Shown one piece after another: positions 1 to 9,298 of a DNA stretch of 64,000 bases (position 1 is the first letter of the stretch; every line of letters starts with the position of its first letter). The stretch spans positions 558,001-622,000 of the forward strand of contig CM074768.1 of assembly GCA_037355855.1 (NCBI GenBank), given 5' to 3'. The notes beneath the pieces are model-generated. The model was not told the DNA's origin. It worked only from the letters and a program-made list of their open reading frames with translations, and did no database searches. Source of the stretch: Pseudo-nitzschia pungens. Taxonomy: Eukaryota; Bacillariophyta; Bacillariophyceae; Bacillariales; Bacillariaceae. The translations under genes were made by a program, and so were the position numbers.

Positions 1-596
1 TACAAATATTAGACTATATTTTGTTATTCTTTGTATTATACAACTATACAGTTTATGAATGATTGCCTTTCCCCTTGACAGTCTACCGTCCCGTTTTTTT
101 GACGCTCTTTGCCGAAAAGAAAAGGAACGGTGCGCCATCGCGGTTCTTGGCTTTTGTGAGGTACTATAATTGTGGAGTCGAGCCGGTGATGCTCCCCCCC
201 ACGTTGTGCGAAAGCTGCAGAAACGTACACGTACGGTATGTACCCGCACGTCCCGCCTATCGGGCAGGGAAAAGAATCCGAGGGGCCGCGGAAGTTCGTC
301 GCGTGTTGGGTCGTGAATAATGATGCGCAATGTAGTGAAGTGAAATGAAATGAAATGAAATGAAATGAAATGGGTGGGCTTTTGCCACGTGGGTTACGAA
401 GAATGATGCAGCGCCGTAAGATTGATTCCCTCCCCTTTGGTTGTGGTGATAGTAATGGTTGTGGTGGTAGTGGTAGTAGTGGTAGTAGTGCTAATGGTGG
501 TTGGCTCGGTGTCAAACATCGCAACACCCGGGGTCTTTCGTTCGTTCGATCGATCGATCGATCGACCGCGCTTCTCTCTCTCTCTCTCCGCGTCGC
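1..596. other. Intergenic, no gene seen
   Basis: I see no supportable gene here. A GAAAT pentanucleotide run lies at about 341-371, a TGG/TAG-rich tract at about 440-500, and GATC and CTCT runs at about 545-590, just beyond the stop of the neighbouring minus-strand gene. Open frames on both strands are low-complexity. Confidence 0.6.
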
Positions 597-1856
597 TCAC
601 GGAATCCCGGCCGCGATGGTGCGGACGCGCTCGACGCTCCCGTTGATCTTGTTGCGGCCCAGGGTCGCCGCGTTCTCGGGCGCAATTCCGCCCAGCGCCG
701 GCAGGATGGTCACGTCCATGCGCATCCCGGCCTCGCAGTGGCTGCCGATGTCGCAGGCGAAGGTGAGGGTCCGGCCCGACGTCGCCCTCCGTGAAGGACA
801 CCGTGATGGGGTTGTCCCGGGTGCTGCCGATCTGGACCTTGCTGGTGCGGTCGCAGTTGCCGTAGGGGTAGACCCACACGTCGTGCGTTCCGGTCGTCCA
901 GGCGAAGGTGAGGGTGTCCCCGGCGCGGACCGTCATGGGCGGGTACGGTTGGCCGATGTTTGCGGGGATGATCCAGTCGGGGGCGACGTAGTCGACGGTG
1001 ATCACGGGGGGGACGGTGACGACGGCGAGGTCTTCGGGTTCCGGTTCGGGTTCTTGGGGTTGCGGCACGGGTTCGGGCTCGGGCTCCGGCACGGGTTCTG
1101 GCATGGGTTCTTGGGTGGTGTCCTCCGCAACGACCTCATCGTCGCCCTCGGTGGTGACGTCTCCGGGGAGGAACTCCGAGTCGTCTTCGTCAAAGCTATC
1201 TTCCAGAGTGGAAGTTGGTGACATCGACCGGGGAAAGGACATCTTCCTCTTCCTCCTCATCCACAACAACAACATCAACCTCGAGGGTGGGTTCCACGAC
1301 TGGGGACCGGTTCCACGACGGGTTCCACAACGGGTTCCACGACGGGAGCCACAACGGGAGCCACCACCGGAGCGGGCTCTTCCGTGGCATCCTCCACCTC
1401 CGGCGGCGGCAGCGGCTGGAGAAAGGACGGCTCGCAGTCCAGCGGACACGTCTTGGCGAGATAGAACAGGAAGTGGTACCCCGCCTCGACGATGATGCAC
1501 CGATACAGGGCCTTGAGCTCTTCCTCGCAGGCCCGGCAGCACTTGATCGAGGGGCAGATGGGATCCTCCATCTGGTTGCACTCGTAGGCGTCCACGGGGA
1601 TGTAGAAGCCGCGCATGGCGTGGGAATCAAAGGTGAGCGGGGAGGCTCCCCCGTAGCCGCCGGAGCCGCCGAAGCAGTAGTCGTTGAAGCAACCGTTGTT
1701 CATGACGCAAATCCCGGCCTCGCCCAGGAGGTTGCGGGGCTTGACGCACCCCGGGGGAATGAGGGCCTCGAAGATGGTGTAGGTGGCGGTGGCGAAGGAT
1801 GGTGCCAGCAGAAAGAGTGCCGCGGAGAGCAGCAGGGATGGGAGAGATGGTGCCAT
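597..1856 (-). CDS. Secreted cysteine-rich protein fused to a phytocyanin-type cupredoxin domain, frame-interrupted
   Basis: The ATG at 1856 opens a clear signal peptide (MAPSLPSLLL, then hydrophobic to about residue 24). A Cys-rich module follows, with C-x7-C-x5-C-x2-C-x9-C. Next come Val-Pro-Glu repeats and an acidic/PEPEP linker, then a C-terminal cupredoxin domain. That domain has THDVW and then FACDIGSHCEAGM, which fit the His and Cys-x4-His-x4-Met ligands of phytocyanins. A type-1 copper, secreted or cell-surface electron-transfer role is an inference. The frame changes three times, each equivalent to one surplus base: near 1300 (CCCC run), near 1227 (CCCC run) and near 770-790. Removing three bases gives 418 codons before the TGA at 597-599. 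The downstream frames keep the domain intact, so assembly indels are likelier than an old pseudogene. The Cys module is shared with the gene at 6261-6701. Confidence 0.75.
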
Positions 1857-3472
1857 TCTGAAAACTTGGTGCAAGAGGAAAGGAAACGAAACGAATGGGG
1901 AGAATAGGAAATGAACTGGAGGCTTGCGTTCGGTAGAAGCAGAGCGAATCGAGCAAGAAAAAAGGTGCGGGGTTATTCGAATGAGTGCTTGGCTGCTCAA
2001 TCAAGAACGATGATGGAAGCGCTTGTATCGCAAAAGTAGAGGTGCGAAGAAATTACGGTAAGTTACTCTGCGTGGTCTTTGTATCTCGAATACTGTAAAA
2101 AGGATCGGAATGCCTTGTTGGTTAAGAGAATGAATGGTAAGAATACCAGAATGCACTATCGTAAAACCTTAGGTGCCAATCTAAGTCGTACGGTACGTAT
2201 CGTTCTCTTTTCTTTTCGAATGGAACTCGGAGTATCGTTCTATCCGGAAATGGTATTTCAAAACTGAAACGATGGGGTTTCTGCGAAACAAAAACAATGA
2301 TACTGCGGTAACTTATGCAAGTACGGGAGCGCTCAAATCATAGGCATTTTGTGGAACACCACGCAATACGGCACGTGTACCACCGAACATCACGAATTGA
2401 GCAATCAATGATTCCACGGTAGTGTCACACCTACCGGCATCCGTGCCAATTCGATTAGGAAGCATCCACAATGAAATACGGCTCATTGGGTCACGACGAA
2501 GATCTCGCGCGCCGTATGTATCGTCCGCAAAGACCATTATTATATGCATCCTGCGGCGCGCTTTCGTCCGCATGCTGGACATCCGATTGATTCCCATCTG
2601 TAATTACGGTACACCAACCTACCACATGGGACTTCCAACTCGCCAAAGCAGGTACCAGCGGGTAGCCGTTGAGAGAATTTTCCCAAGAATGATATTTAGT
2701 TTTTGTCTAACAAATGAACGTTCGGAGTGGACGGCTTTGTTTTTGGTGAGCAGGACAAACATTCGGAGTGGAAAGCGCTGTAGTGCCATGACCGTTGTGG
2801 ATCGAACGAATTTGTCACTGCGACCAAAGATCGGAAGGTCGTGACCCGTAAAACGACTGAAAGGAAGGACTCATTCACGAATCGGAAGCGGTTGGTCCCA
2901 AGAATGAACGAAGCATGCTAAGGTTAAACCTTACCCATAAGGTTACCGTTACCCGCACAGAAAGATTTTCACTAGAGATGATTCACTACGAGTACTCGTA
3001 CGTAACCTTAAAAGCTTATGAGTAAGCCTTGTTGGTTTTTGTCGTGGATATGTGATTGTAGCGTCTGTCTGTCATTTTTTTTGGATAGCCACCCATGCAG
3101 AAAAGGATATCAACGAGATAACCGGTAACCTTACCGGTAACGGAACGGTAAGGTTAGGGAAGTAACCTACTTCGTAATGATGAACGAATGATCCATCGTT
3201 CGAAATTCGAATCTGTTCGTCGAACCGAAAGACGATCGTTCCCCGTCTACCGGTACATACCGTACCGCATCCTGCATCGACGATCTCAAACATCGGCATC
3301 AAACGTCCCATCGGTGATTCGATACTAGCTGTACACACACTGATTCTGGAGAATTTGGTACTACTAATACCCAACATTCCGTCCAAACCAACAAAACGAA
3401 GAGAGCAGGGTCACTAACCTTACAACTAGCTACTTCGTATTATTTATTCTTCGATCTCTGCACCCTCGCCGC
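1857..3472. other. Intergenic with dispersed GTAAGGTTAC-like motifs
   Basis: No intact gene is seen. Several CTTAC/GTAAG palindromic motifs occur at about 2918-2950, 3000 and 3118-3160. A possible decayed retroelement fragment (2313-2597) is listed separately. The last 50 bases form the leader of the plus-strand RNase P gene. Confidence 0.6.
2313..2597 (-). pseudogene. Possible relic of a Copia RNase H region
   Basis: A 94-codon minus-strand frame contains FADDTYGARDLRRD and, about 30 residues later, TTVES-x3-QF. These loosely resemble the Copia RNase H signature (F-x-D-A-D-x-A-x(4)-TRRS followed by TVES-x3-EF). No flanking reverse transcriptase, integrase or LTR is visible. It could equally be a chance open frame. 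Confidence 0.22.
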
Positions 3473-5729
3473 ATGGGTGGAATCCAGGGAACATCCGAGA
3501 GCCGCGAAGCCGAAATGGCGGGCGACAACAACGAGACGCCGAACGAGCCAGCGAGAACAACCGCAGCGGACGAAAAAAATGACAGCGACAAGCGAGAATC
3601 CGTGAGTCCCACCACGGCAGCAGCACCGTCCACCGACGAACAGCCGGCGTCGAAGAAACAAAAAGTCCGGGAGCCAGAGCCCAACGAGAAGAAGGACCCG
3701 GCCGATGGCAATGGCAATGGCAAACCGCAACAAACGCAGCCGAAGCAACCATCCGAAACGCAGCGCGGCGGCAAAGCCACCTCCAAAAAGAAGGTCAAGA
3801 CCAAGCACATGGATCCGGAAATCCTGAGGGTTCGAAAGATCATCCAGGAGGGATGCCGGACCAACGATTTGGCGTCCGCCATGAAGGCCTACAACGGGGC
3901 CATCCGCGACAACATTCGGATCGAGGCGCAATCCTATTACAATTTGCTCAATTTGTGCGGCGGGACTCGATCGAGAGGAACGAAAACTGCACGTGGGAAC
4001 GCCGAAATTCGAAAAAGACAACAACGAGAAGGTCGAGGTCAAGGGGGAGCTCGTCACCGTCGATGACGATTCCGGTGTCGCAAAACCAACACCAACAGAA
4101 ATCGATGCCAAGAAACGACAGGAATACATCTTTGCCATCAAGAAACGGATGCAATCCAAGGAGATCAATCTGCCCCTGAACGAGACGGCCTACAGCGCCA
4201 TTGTGAAGATCCTGTCGAAAAACAAGGAATTCTCAAGGGCGGAAGAAATCCTGACGGAGGCCGAGGGCGTCCAGCAGTGCAAGCCCAAGCTCCGCCTCTA
4301 CTCCGGCCTGTTGCACGCCTACTGCGAGGAGGACGGGCAGATCGCAAACGCGCTGAGGTGCTGGAGGCGGCTGCGCCAGCGGGCGGCCTCCAACAAGACC
4401 CACAAGGGAAGCGACAAAAACTCGGAAAACGCCGACGGCATGGACCTGACCGAGCGGGAGTACCTGGCGCTGATCCGCTGCGCGATCCGGGCGAGAGACG
4501 AAGGAGGCGAAAAAGTGATGGAGGACGTTCTGACCCGCCTGGCGGAGGACATTCCGGTCCCGGCCAAGGACACGAACTCAGAGATTGCGACGTGGTTCAC
4601 ACAGCAGAACGTGACCGGCATCTCTCACGGGTCTTCCACCGATGGAGGAGCCGCTAACAACCACAACAACAATGATGACGATGGTTCGCAACAAAGCGCG
4701 GTGCTCCAAGAATTGCTGGACGAAATCCGAACCTACGATACCGTCTCGGAACCCTCTCCGCGAATGGGCCCCGTCAAACTGGCCCGCGGCAAGGGATGGG
4801 AGATCAGTCCGGCCTGCTCCATCGACGGAACCACCGGAATGCTCAAGGACGGCTGCCTCGAGGGGCACCACCTCAAACCCGTCCCCTTGTCGGACGGATC
4901 CTTTCGAGACATGATCACCATGAACGAATCGATCGTCACCGACGGGAACATCAAGGGCAACGCCCACGCCGAGTTCCAGGGCGGCCGCAAGGGCAAGCGG
5001 CGCAGAGACTTTTCCCCGGAGGAGCGCCGCGGGGAATGGAAGCGCTTCGACGAATTCCTGGACCGCCAGGTACAGCGCTCGGGACGCCCCTACGAGGTGG
5101 TCATCGACGGCGCCAACATTGGCTACTTCAAGCAGAACTTTGCGTCGGCACCCAAGCACGTCGACTACGAGCAGATCGACTGGGTCGTCCGGCACTTTCG
5201 CGACGAGCTCGGGAAGAAGGTCCTGCTGGTCATGCACAACCGGCACTTTTCGAGGCGCATGCTCCCCGAAAAGTATCGACCGCTGTGCGATACCTGGAGG
5301 AAGGAGGGCCTCCTCTTCGCGACGCCGCCCGGAATGAACGACGACTGGTTCTGGATGCACGTGGCGCTCAAATACAAGACCCTCGTGGTGACCAACGACG
5401 AGATGAGGGACCACCACTTCCAGATGCTGGCCCCCAAGTTCTTTTTGCGGTGGAAGGACCGCTACCAGGTCCGCTTCGACTTTGGGAGCTATGCGGAGGG
5501 ATGCTCGAACCCGGCACTGGACCGTCCCCGGCGGCCCCGTGAGGTCCTGCTGACCCATCCGGCCGTGTATTCCCGGCGGATCCAGCGGGTGGCCGACGGG
5601 CTGGTGGTCCCCCGTACCAAGCGCGGAGACGAGAACCGATTCCTGGACGGATGCCACGTCGCCAGCGACCAGGAGCCGGAAGAGGAACAATACCTCTGCA
5701 TCCGACCTGCCCGAGAAGAAACCCGCTGA
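3473..5729 (+). CDS. PRORP: Protein-only ribonuclease P (PRORP), with one frame change
   Basis: This is a single-protein RNase P that would remove 5' leaders from pre-tRNAs. The ATG at 3473 is followed by a charged low-complexity N-terminus (NLS-like KKQKVREPEPNEKK) with no obvious organelle leader, so a nuclear location is inferred. A PPR-type helical region spans roughly residues 110-350. The C-terminal NYN metallonuclease domain shows DGANIGYF, NDDWFWMHVAL and TNDEMRDHHFQML, which carry the conserved aspartates. HPAVYSRRIQ near the end matches the family's terminal motif. Near 3960-3965 (GGCGGGAC) the frame shifts by one surplus base. Removing it gives LCGGLDREERKLHVGTPKF and a 751-residue protein. 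No intron is seen. It lies between the two Cys-rich secreted-protein genes, on the opposite strand. Confidence 0.9.
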
Positions 5730-6260
5730 CGCTGCGCTGTCGAGCAGAGAATTGGCGGTTGGAACTTTCCCCATGGCACATTGTATGCACGGCATGCATG
5801 CATGCATGGTAGATCAGCCATGAGTTGGCCAGATCGTTACTTCTTTGCGAGTGACCCGCAGACACGCTATCGGATTGTGTACGAGAGACTCATTCTACGA
5901 ATCACTATTGAAAGCACTCCAAGATCGTTATGAATCATAGATGCTAAGATTATACTACTATTACGAACTACACTTTAGCGTTGCAGCGGTTCGAAGATTG
6001 GCTACCTCGCAGTCTTCGTGACATTTCAAAACAAATAGAACGGAAACATATCCGTTGCTTCGGCAGGATCAGCTCTCCCGAGTTGTTGCCTCGACTTGAT
6101 CGTAGGTGCGCTGTCGGATCGCTCACCAATTGTTATTTCTCGATCCATTCTTTCTCCCACCAGTTCACGACCTTCTCGGATTCGGTGCCGATTTTCATTC
6201 CAGCGCCATTTTACGTCTCCCTCCCGCCTTTGCGTGGCTTCGTGTCGTTAGCTCAATCAG
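5730..6260. other. Intergenic, no gene seen
   Basis: This is the shared 3' flank of the converging PRORP and small Cys-rich genes. It contains a short CATG run at about 5793-5808. Nothing else is supportable. Confidence 0.6.
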
Positions 6261-6701
6261 TTACTCGCAGCCCAGAGAGCACGAATCCACTAGGGCGGTA
6301 ACATTTGCGTCGATTCCTTTCGAGTTCGACACCATGCAACGGATGAGGTTGTCGAAGTGTTCCATGCAGACATTGCATGTCCCGGCAATGTCGCAGAAGG
6401 GCTCCTGGATGTCGATGCAGTCACTGACGTCTTCGGCGGAAGGAATGTCCTCGAACTGTGGCATGACGCTGAGGATTCCCGTGCACTGGGCAAGATTATC
6501 CTTGGCGCAGTTGACGGCCACCGGGAACTCGGCGTCATCCGAGTCGTTGCACTCTTTCGGGATGGCGGCCACGATCTCGGGGGGCAGGAGCTTCATGATG
6601 TCGAACCCGTTCGAGCCGCCGGGAAGGGCAGATAGAAGGACGGCAAGGAGCGCCAAAGAACCGGAGGCAACGGCAGCAACAAATCGGGGAGAAGCAATCA
6701 T
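6261..6701 (-). CDS. Small secreted cysteine-rich protein
   Basis: The frame has 146 codons. The ATG at 6701 (MIASPRFVAAVASG) is preferred to an upstream in-frame start because it begins a hydrophobic signal peptide (residues 1-32, ending GGSNG). The mature part has eight or nine cysteines. The block DCIDIQEPFCDIAGTCNVC and the following nine-residue spacer to RC reproduce exactly the C-x7-C-x5-C-x2-C-x9-C spacing of the protein at 597-1856. The two are therefore probably diverged copies on the same strand about 4.4 kb apart. Here there is no Pro/Glu linker and no copper domain. The function is unknown; an extracellular or secretory-pathway location is inferred from the leader. Confidence 0.75.
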   Translation of the reverse strand: MIASPRFVAAVASGSLALLAVLLSALPGGSNGFDIMKLLPPEIVAAIPKECNDSDDAEFPVAVNCAKDNLAQCTGILSVMPQFEDIPSAEDVSDCIDIQEPFCDIAGTCNVCMEHFDNLIRCMVSNSKGIDANVTALVDSCSLGCE

Positions 6702-8286
6702 CGTTGTATTGGTAGTTTGAGAGTGACGAATTCGAAAATTATGAGGATTACGTGGTTTTTCGCTTCCATTTTTTTTAAGTTCCAAAAACGCGCTAATGTT
6801 GAAAAGGAAAATCCAAGACCTACCAGTACGTAAGGTTACCCGTACCGGTAAGGTTTTTACCGTAAGATTACGGTATTAGTAACGCGAAAAGCAACTCCGC
6901 GAGAAGAATGACGGTAATTAGTCACTCGAACGATACTGGTACGGCTACGCGTGTTCCTGAAATTAAGTTACTGTAGAATTTTGCACTCGAGGCATGTGTA
7001 ATTGAAGCAAGGCATGCTTTCAGTATCGGTGGAAACATTCCGTTCGCGCAAGATTGTTTTGTTTTAGGCCTTTTTCAACAAAAAGATATAAAAAATAATG
7101 TCCCAAAAGATTCGGAAGGATGCACGATTTAGAAGCGCTTACGGACAGGGGAGGGTGCGACACGATGCGCGCTTCAGTACAAAAACTTCGTTCAAATCAG
7201 GAAAAAAAAAATTACCTACGGTACGTGGCACAAATAATAGCAAAAAGAGTACCCTAAATTTTTTTTTGTATTTGTTTTTAACTAACAAACACTTTCTTAG
7301 TTAAAATACCTTAACTTCAGATAGTAACAACTCAATCAAAAATCAATCCTAATCTTTATTTCAAATACCCACATATAGTTTAAAGTGTTTTAAACAAGAA
7401 TATTCAATAAAAGCAAGGTTTTGACTGTGTCTAAAGTCATCTATTACATCATAACCGATACAGCTTCGACAAAAAGACCAAGGCATCCTCGACTATCCCT
7501 CCATCTTTGGGAAATTTATGCCTCCCAACAGCCTTTTTGTACACTCCATCATCGATCGGTCCCTCTCCCGAGACGGTCGCGGCATTGCGTGATTGCCACC
7601 ATTTTTGTTGTAGGTGACCACGCCAACTCTGTTTTTGGATTCTTTCGTTGAACATAGTCGGCATTGAGCCTCATGTCCCTTCCTACATAGTAACGGGCCA
7701 AAGAACAAGCCAGAAACCGATACGCAGACCACCTTGTTGGTCGGGAGCACAACAACGCAAAGGTTTGCAAAGGATATTCTCGATGTTACTCCGAATCAAT
7801 CACATTCTTCTTCGGGCATTAGAGGGGACCGCAGGATTTCGCTACGTACAATTCTAATATCTCTGGTGCGTTGGATCGCGGTATATGTGCGCATTTAGAC
7901 CGAGTTGCCGCGAGGTATGATACCGACTTCCAGAAGATGGATCGGACACCGGTTTGGTACTGTACGCAAATGAAGGAGCCGGCATCAAGGCATGAATCCG
8001 GCATCGGATTGTTTTGATCGGTTCGCGTCGCTTTGATGAGGACGGAATGGAAACCTTTCTTTCGTTTCGCTCATCTTGTCGAAGGATAGTCAGTCGTAAC
8101 GTACGGGACGTAACGGGACGTTTACGTCTTTCGCGGTTGTTTCGTTGGATTCGAACCTCTAAACTCACTTCACTCGCACCGTTGGCCTTGCAACAAAGAG
8201 AGGTCTCTCGCCCAAGACACTGGTCGGCGACTGCCCAGTGCCGCCAAAGAATGTAGAAACCAAGGAGACCACCACGGGGCTCAGAC
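6702..8286. other. Intergenic, no gene seen
   Basis: GTAAGGTTAC-type motifs lie at about 6826-6880. The region becomes AT-rich from about 7200. Several short open frames (60-85 codons) lack recognisable features or codon bias and are not called. Confidence 0.55.
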
Positions 8287-8291
8287 AAAAA

Positions 8292-8400
8292 AAAAGGTTT
8301 GCTTCTCTTCGATTTTGCGTGTCATCCTTGCACAGGGACCATGCTAATCTTCTCTGTATTGTAAAGCGTTTGTTTAATGCTCGGGCCGAAACCCGAGCAG
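8292..8400 (-). ncRNA. U6: U6 spliceosomal snRNA
   Basis: The minus strand carries the U6 core almost unchanged: ACAATACAGAGAAGATTAGC, then ATGGTCCCTGTGCAAGGATG and ACACGCAAAATCG. This includes the ACAGAGA box and the U4-pairing and ISL regions. The 5' end forms a perfect stem-loop, GCTCGGG...CCCGAGC (8379-8398). A nine-T run (8287-8295 as A's) supplies the RNA polymerase III terminator. A TATA-like TTTATAAT about 24 bases upstream (8422-8429) fits a type-3 Pol III promoter. The RNA pairs with U4 and then with U2 and the 5' splice site in the spliceosome catalytic core. Confidence 0.95.
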
Positions 8401-8419
8401 TAGAAATCGGTAATTTTTG

Positions 8420-8430
8420 CATTATAAAGA
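8420..8430 (-). promoter_or_regulatory. TATA-like element of the U6 gene
   Basis: On the minus strand TCTTTATAATGC ends about 20-25 bases upstream of the inferred U6 5' end. This is the spacing expected for a Pol III snRNA TATA box. No proximal sequence element could be identified. Confidence 0.6.
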
Positions 8431-8734
8431 TTATCCACTTTACAAACGGTTCACTGACGGACTTCATCCCAAAGTCAGCGTTGCTACGTACTACGTCAGC
8501 TTACCCTAGTACTACCAGTACTGAACGAACGACGTTTTCATCATAATTCAATATGGCATCAAAACTACGCGTCGCCAGAATGGGCCCAGTTTTTGTAACG
8601 GGTATGTGCAGTACTTCACTCAATGCTATTCTTATACAACTCCATCTGGCGGGCAACAACTAGTACTACTATGCTACCAGCTATTTCTTGTTGCTCTGCT
8701 GACTTCAACGTAGCACAGCAAGAAAGGTTTTTGA

Positions 8735-9298
8735 CTGGAACGTTAGGGAAAAAAAACTTTTTTGGAAAATTTCCACAATCACATGCATTGTGTGCGCCAC
8801 TATTCTCAAAAAATGTTAGGAGCGACAATAATTTAATGGTCATAAACCAAAATCTTGGTCCTCAAAACTGTCCTCAAAATGTGTCCTCAAAAAGTGTCCT
8901 CAAAAAGTGTCCTCAACAATTTTGTCCTCGACAGTTTGTCCTCAACCATTATGTCCTCAACAATTATGTCTTCAACCTTTTGTCCTTAACCTATGACTTT
9001 AATGTTGAGGTTGAGGACAAAACATTAAGGACATAATTGTTGAGGACATAATTGTTGAGGACATAATTGTTGAGGACATAATTGTTGAGGACATAATGGT
9101 TGAGGACAAAATCATTGAGCACACCTTTTGAGGACAGTTTTGAGGACAATCATTGAGCACACTCTAACTACTTGCACAGCCGTTAGAGCATATATACAAC
9201 AAAAAACAGCCATTACAAATTACGTCAATTTTATTGCGCACAAAATGTGCATAAATATGGAAATTTTCTCAAAAAAACTTTTTTCCATAATGCTCCTG
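8735..9298. mobile_element. Foldback/MITE-like element with GTCCTCAA arrays, copy 1
   Basis: The ends are inverted: CTGGAACGTTAGGG at the left matches the complement of the right end (CCATAATGCTCCTG). Long related flanks follow (A-run, CTTTTTTGG, AAAATTTCC). Inside, the left arm (about 8860-8990) repeats GTCCTCAA every 12-16 bases. The right arm (about 9005-9150) repeats the complement TTGAGGAC, so the whole unit can fold into a long imperfect hairpin. There is no coding capacity. A second copy lies at 19395-19941. No target-site duplication could be recognised with confidence. Confidence 0.75.

Noticed and set aside
8140..8170. GGATTCGAACC, resembling a tRNA B box on the minus strand
   Set aside because: Flanking bases do not form a T stem, anticodon arm or acceptor stem.
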